This document shows positions 4,970 to 6,353 of a stretch of DNA of 6,353 nt, piece by piece (position 1 is the first letter of the stretch; each line of letters starts with the position of its first letter). The translations under genes and the position numbers were made by a program. The notes under the pieces were generated by a model. That model was not told the DNA's origin. It saw nothing but the letters and a program-made list of their open reading frames with translations, and searched no databases. This DNA comes from Nitrospiraceae bacterium (GTDB taxonomy: Bacteria > Nitrospirota > UBA9217), in contig DMKB01000050.1 in assembly GCA_003454665.1 (NCBI GenBank), forward strand, positions 1-6,353, given 5' to 3'.

Positions 4970-6184
4970 ATGGACGAATTCGACCAGTCAGCGGGAAACA
5001 ACGACAATACTGAGGAGAACTTTGAAGAGCTCCTCGAGAAAAACCTGAAAACCCGCGGGAGACTGGAGCCGGGCCAGATGGTGGAGGCGGCCATCGTCTC
5101 GATCACGGCAGACTGGATATTCCTCGATCTCGGAGGCAAGGGCGAGGGAGCCCTCGATAAGAAGGAGATGGTCGACGCAGAAGGGAACCTGACCGTGAAG
5201 GAAGGAGACCGGATCCGCGCCTATTTCCTGTCATCAGAGAACAACGAACTCCTTTTCACGACGAGGATCGGTACGGGGCCGGCGGGGAACGCCCAGCTCG
5301 AGGACGCCTGGCGCAACGGCATCTCCGTGGACGGCACGGTGGCGAAGGAGATAAAGGGCGGTTTCGAAGTGAAGATCGGGGGAAGCGTACGCGCATTCTG
5401 CCCCTATTCCCTGATGGGCCTGCGGCGGGACGAGCCGCCGGCCGACTCTGTCGGCAAGACCCTGTCCTTCATGATCAGCGAGTACGGCGAGGAGGGCCGG
5501 AATATCGTGGTCTCGCGGAAGGCCATTGTTGATGAGGAGCGGCGCGGCAGAAAAGAGGCATTGAAAGAAACGCTCTCGGAAGGAATGCGGATACGCGGGA
5601 CCGTCACGTCTACCCAGACGTTCGGCGCCTTCGTGGACATCGGCGGTATTGAAGGACTTCTTCCCATCTCGGAGATTGCCTGGACCAGGACGGAGAAGGT
5701 GAGTGACGTTCTCTCCAGTGGCCAGGAAATCGAGGTCATTATCAAAAGCCTGGACTGGGAGAAGGAGCGCTTCTCCTTCAGCCTGAAGGATGCGCTTCCT
5801 GATCCCTGGGAGCGCGTTGCACAGCACTGCCCCGTCGGTTCCTATCACACCGGGACAGTCGCCCGCCTTGCCCCCTTCGGCGCCTTCATCACCCTGGCAG
5901 CGGGTGTGGACGGCCTGGCCCACATCTCGAAGGTGGGTGCCGGCCGGAGGATCAGCCATCCCCGCGAGGTGCTGAAGGAAGGCCAGACCATCGAGGTGAA
6001 GGTGGAGGCCGTGGACATTGCGGGCAGGAAGATCTCCCTGTCCCTGGCGGAGATCAGCCGCGAAGAAGAGGACGCGGCCCGGACGTTGAAGGAATACCGG
6101 CAGAAAGAAGCTGATACGCCGGGAGCGATGGGAACGATCGGGGACATCCTGAAGGCCCAGCTCGAGAAAAAAGAGAAGCAGTAA
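4970..6184 (+). CDS. Four-S1-domain RNA-binding protein, ribosomal protein S1-like
   Basis: The 404-residue product consists of an acidic N-terminal tail (1-33) and four S1 OB-fold domains at about 34-98, 116-184, 204-274 and 287-360, then a charged tail (361-404). The last two domains are the most typical: GTVTSTQTFGAFVDIGGIEG with LLPISEI, and GTVARLAPFGAFITLAAGVD with LAHISKV. Domains 1 and 2 are divergent, as in ribosomal S1 where the first two bind the ribosome. Bacterial S1 delivers mRNA to the 30S subunit. Six-domain S1 of about 550-600 residues is usual in Proteobacteria, while four-domain forms near 400 residues occur in Firmicutes and as paralogues elsewhere. I infer an accessory S1 paralogue, but it could be the only S1. 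The ATG at 4970 is chosen because GGGAGGTG (4957-4964) precedes it by 5 bases; in-frame starts upstream lack such a site. Confidence 0.9.
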   Translation: MDEFDQSAGNNDNTEENFEELLEKNLKTRGRLEPGQMVEAAIVSITADWIFLDLGGKGEGALDKKEMVDAEGNLTVKEGDRIRAYFLSSENNELLFTTRIGTGPAGNAQLEDAWRNGISVDGTVAKEIKGGFEVKIGGSVRAFCPYSLMGLRRDEPPADSVGKTLSFMISEYGEEGRNIVVSRKAIVDEERRGRKEALKETLSEGMRIRGTVTSTQTFGAFVDIGGIEGLLPISEIAWTRTEKVSDVLSSGQEIEVIIKSLDWEKERFSFSLKDALPDPWERVAQHCPVGSYHTGTVARLAPFGAFITLAAGVDGLAHISKVGAGRRISHPREVLKEGQTIEVKVEAVDIAGRKISLSLAEISREEEDAARTLKEYRQKEADTPGAMGTIGDILKAQLEKKEKQ

Positions 6185-6230
6185 TTGTGTCAGGTCGAAG
6201 GGAGAGGCATGTCCGCTGGAAAAGGGTTGC

Positions 6231-6274
6231 CGGCCAAGGGGCCGTTCGCGTTGCGCGTTTCGCGTTACGAGTTT
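6231..6274. repeat. Tandem 7-bp repeat CGCGTTN preceded by a small hairpin
   Basis: Three uninterrupted heptamers CGCGTTG, CGCGTTT and CGCGTTA (6247-6267) are followed by an imperfect fourth, CGAGTTT (6268-6274). Just upstream, CGGCC-AAGG-GGCCG (6231-6244) forms a 5-bp hairpin. The block fills the convergent gap between the S1 gene and mnmA. No T run follows the hairpin on either strand, so I cannot call a standard intrinsic terminator here. Confidence 0.6.
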
Positions 6275-6299
6275 GACACTCTCCTTCAATCATTCAAGA

Positions 6300-6353
6300 C
6301 TATTCAATGATCCCGCCGCCCACGACAATATCACCATCATAAAAAACAGCGGC
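6300..6353 (-). CDS. mnmA: tRNA-specific 2-thiouridylase MnmA, C-terminal end only
   Basis: The minus strand is open from the right edge to a TAG at 6302-6300 and encodes 17 residues, AAVFYDGDIVVGGGIIE. MnmA proteins typically end in a Q-x-A-V-F-Y-(D/N)-G-(D/E)-x-x-x-G-G-G-(I/V)-I motif from the terminal beta-barrel domain, and E. coli MnmA has VFYNGEVCLGGGIIE near its end. MnmA installs the 2-thio group on U34 of tRNA-Lys, -Glu and -Gln in the cytoplasm, using sulfur relayed from a cysteine desulfurase. The catalytic Cys residues and ATP site lie outside the window. It converges on the S1-domain gene with about 115 bases between stops. The match is short but very characteristic. Confidence 0.82.
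   Translation of the reverse strand, partial: AAVFYDGDIVVGGGIIE

Noticed and set aside
5234..6289. Long minus-strand open frame opposite the S1-domain gene
   Set aside because: It is antisense to four clear S1 domains, has no family motif, and is explained by GC-rich codon use.

Overview
This looks like an ordinary chromosomal stretch from a moderately GC-rich Gram-negative bacterium. A periplasmic di-haem peroxidase with a lipoprotein signal, RF3, MnmA and a four-domain S1-type protein would fit a Desulfobacterota (former Deltaproteobacteria) or related lineage. That placement is an inference from gene content, not a proof. No CRISPR array, rRNA, tRNA, transposase, integrase or recognisable defence cassette is visible.

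Layout, left to right. (1) The left edge holds the last 48 codons of a plus-strand glycoside hydrolase family 15 gene (1-147). It converges on a minus-strand two-gene operon. (2) That operon runs from a good sigma-70 promoter (2047-2075) through a small YajD-like HNH nuclease (1572-1919) into a di-haem cytochrome c peroxidase/MauG-family lipoprotein (169-1575). The two genes overlap by an ATGA junction. (3) A small membrane protein of unknown function (2221-2592, minus) has its own promoter with an inverted repeat in the spacer, a strong ribosome binding site and a clean intrinsic terminator. (4) prfC (peptide chain release factor 3; 2837-4456, minus) has a probable terminator, a promoter about 180 bases upstream of its start, and an unusual leader. 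The leader carries a perfect 27-bp tandem duplication bracketed by 8-bp direct repeats. (5) A divergent promoter drives a plus-strand gene for a protein with four S1 RNA-binding domains (4970-6184). (6) The right edge holds the last 17 codons of mnmA (tRNA 2-thiouridylase) on the minus strand, convergent with the S1 gene.

prfC, the S1-type gene and mnmA all act in translation, but they are on separate transcripts and only share a neighbourhood. The HNH-peroxidase pair is the only clear operon. I did not find a convincing new multi-gene system. The points most worth a second look are the duplicated element in the prfC leader, the coupling of an HNH nuclease to a periplasmic peroxidase, the Tyr in the probable axial-ligand position of that peroxidase, and the two gene ends at the window edges.
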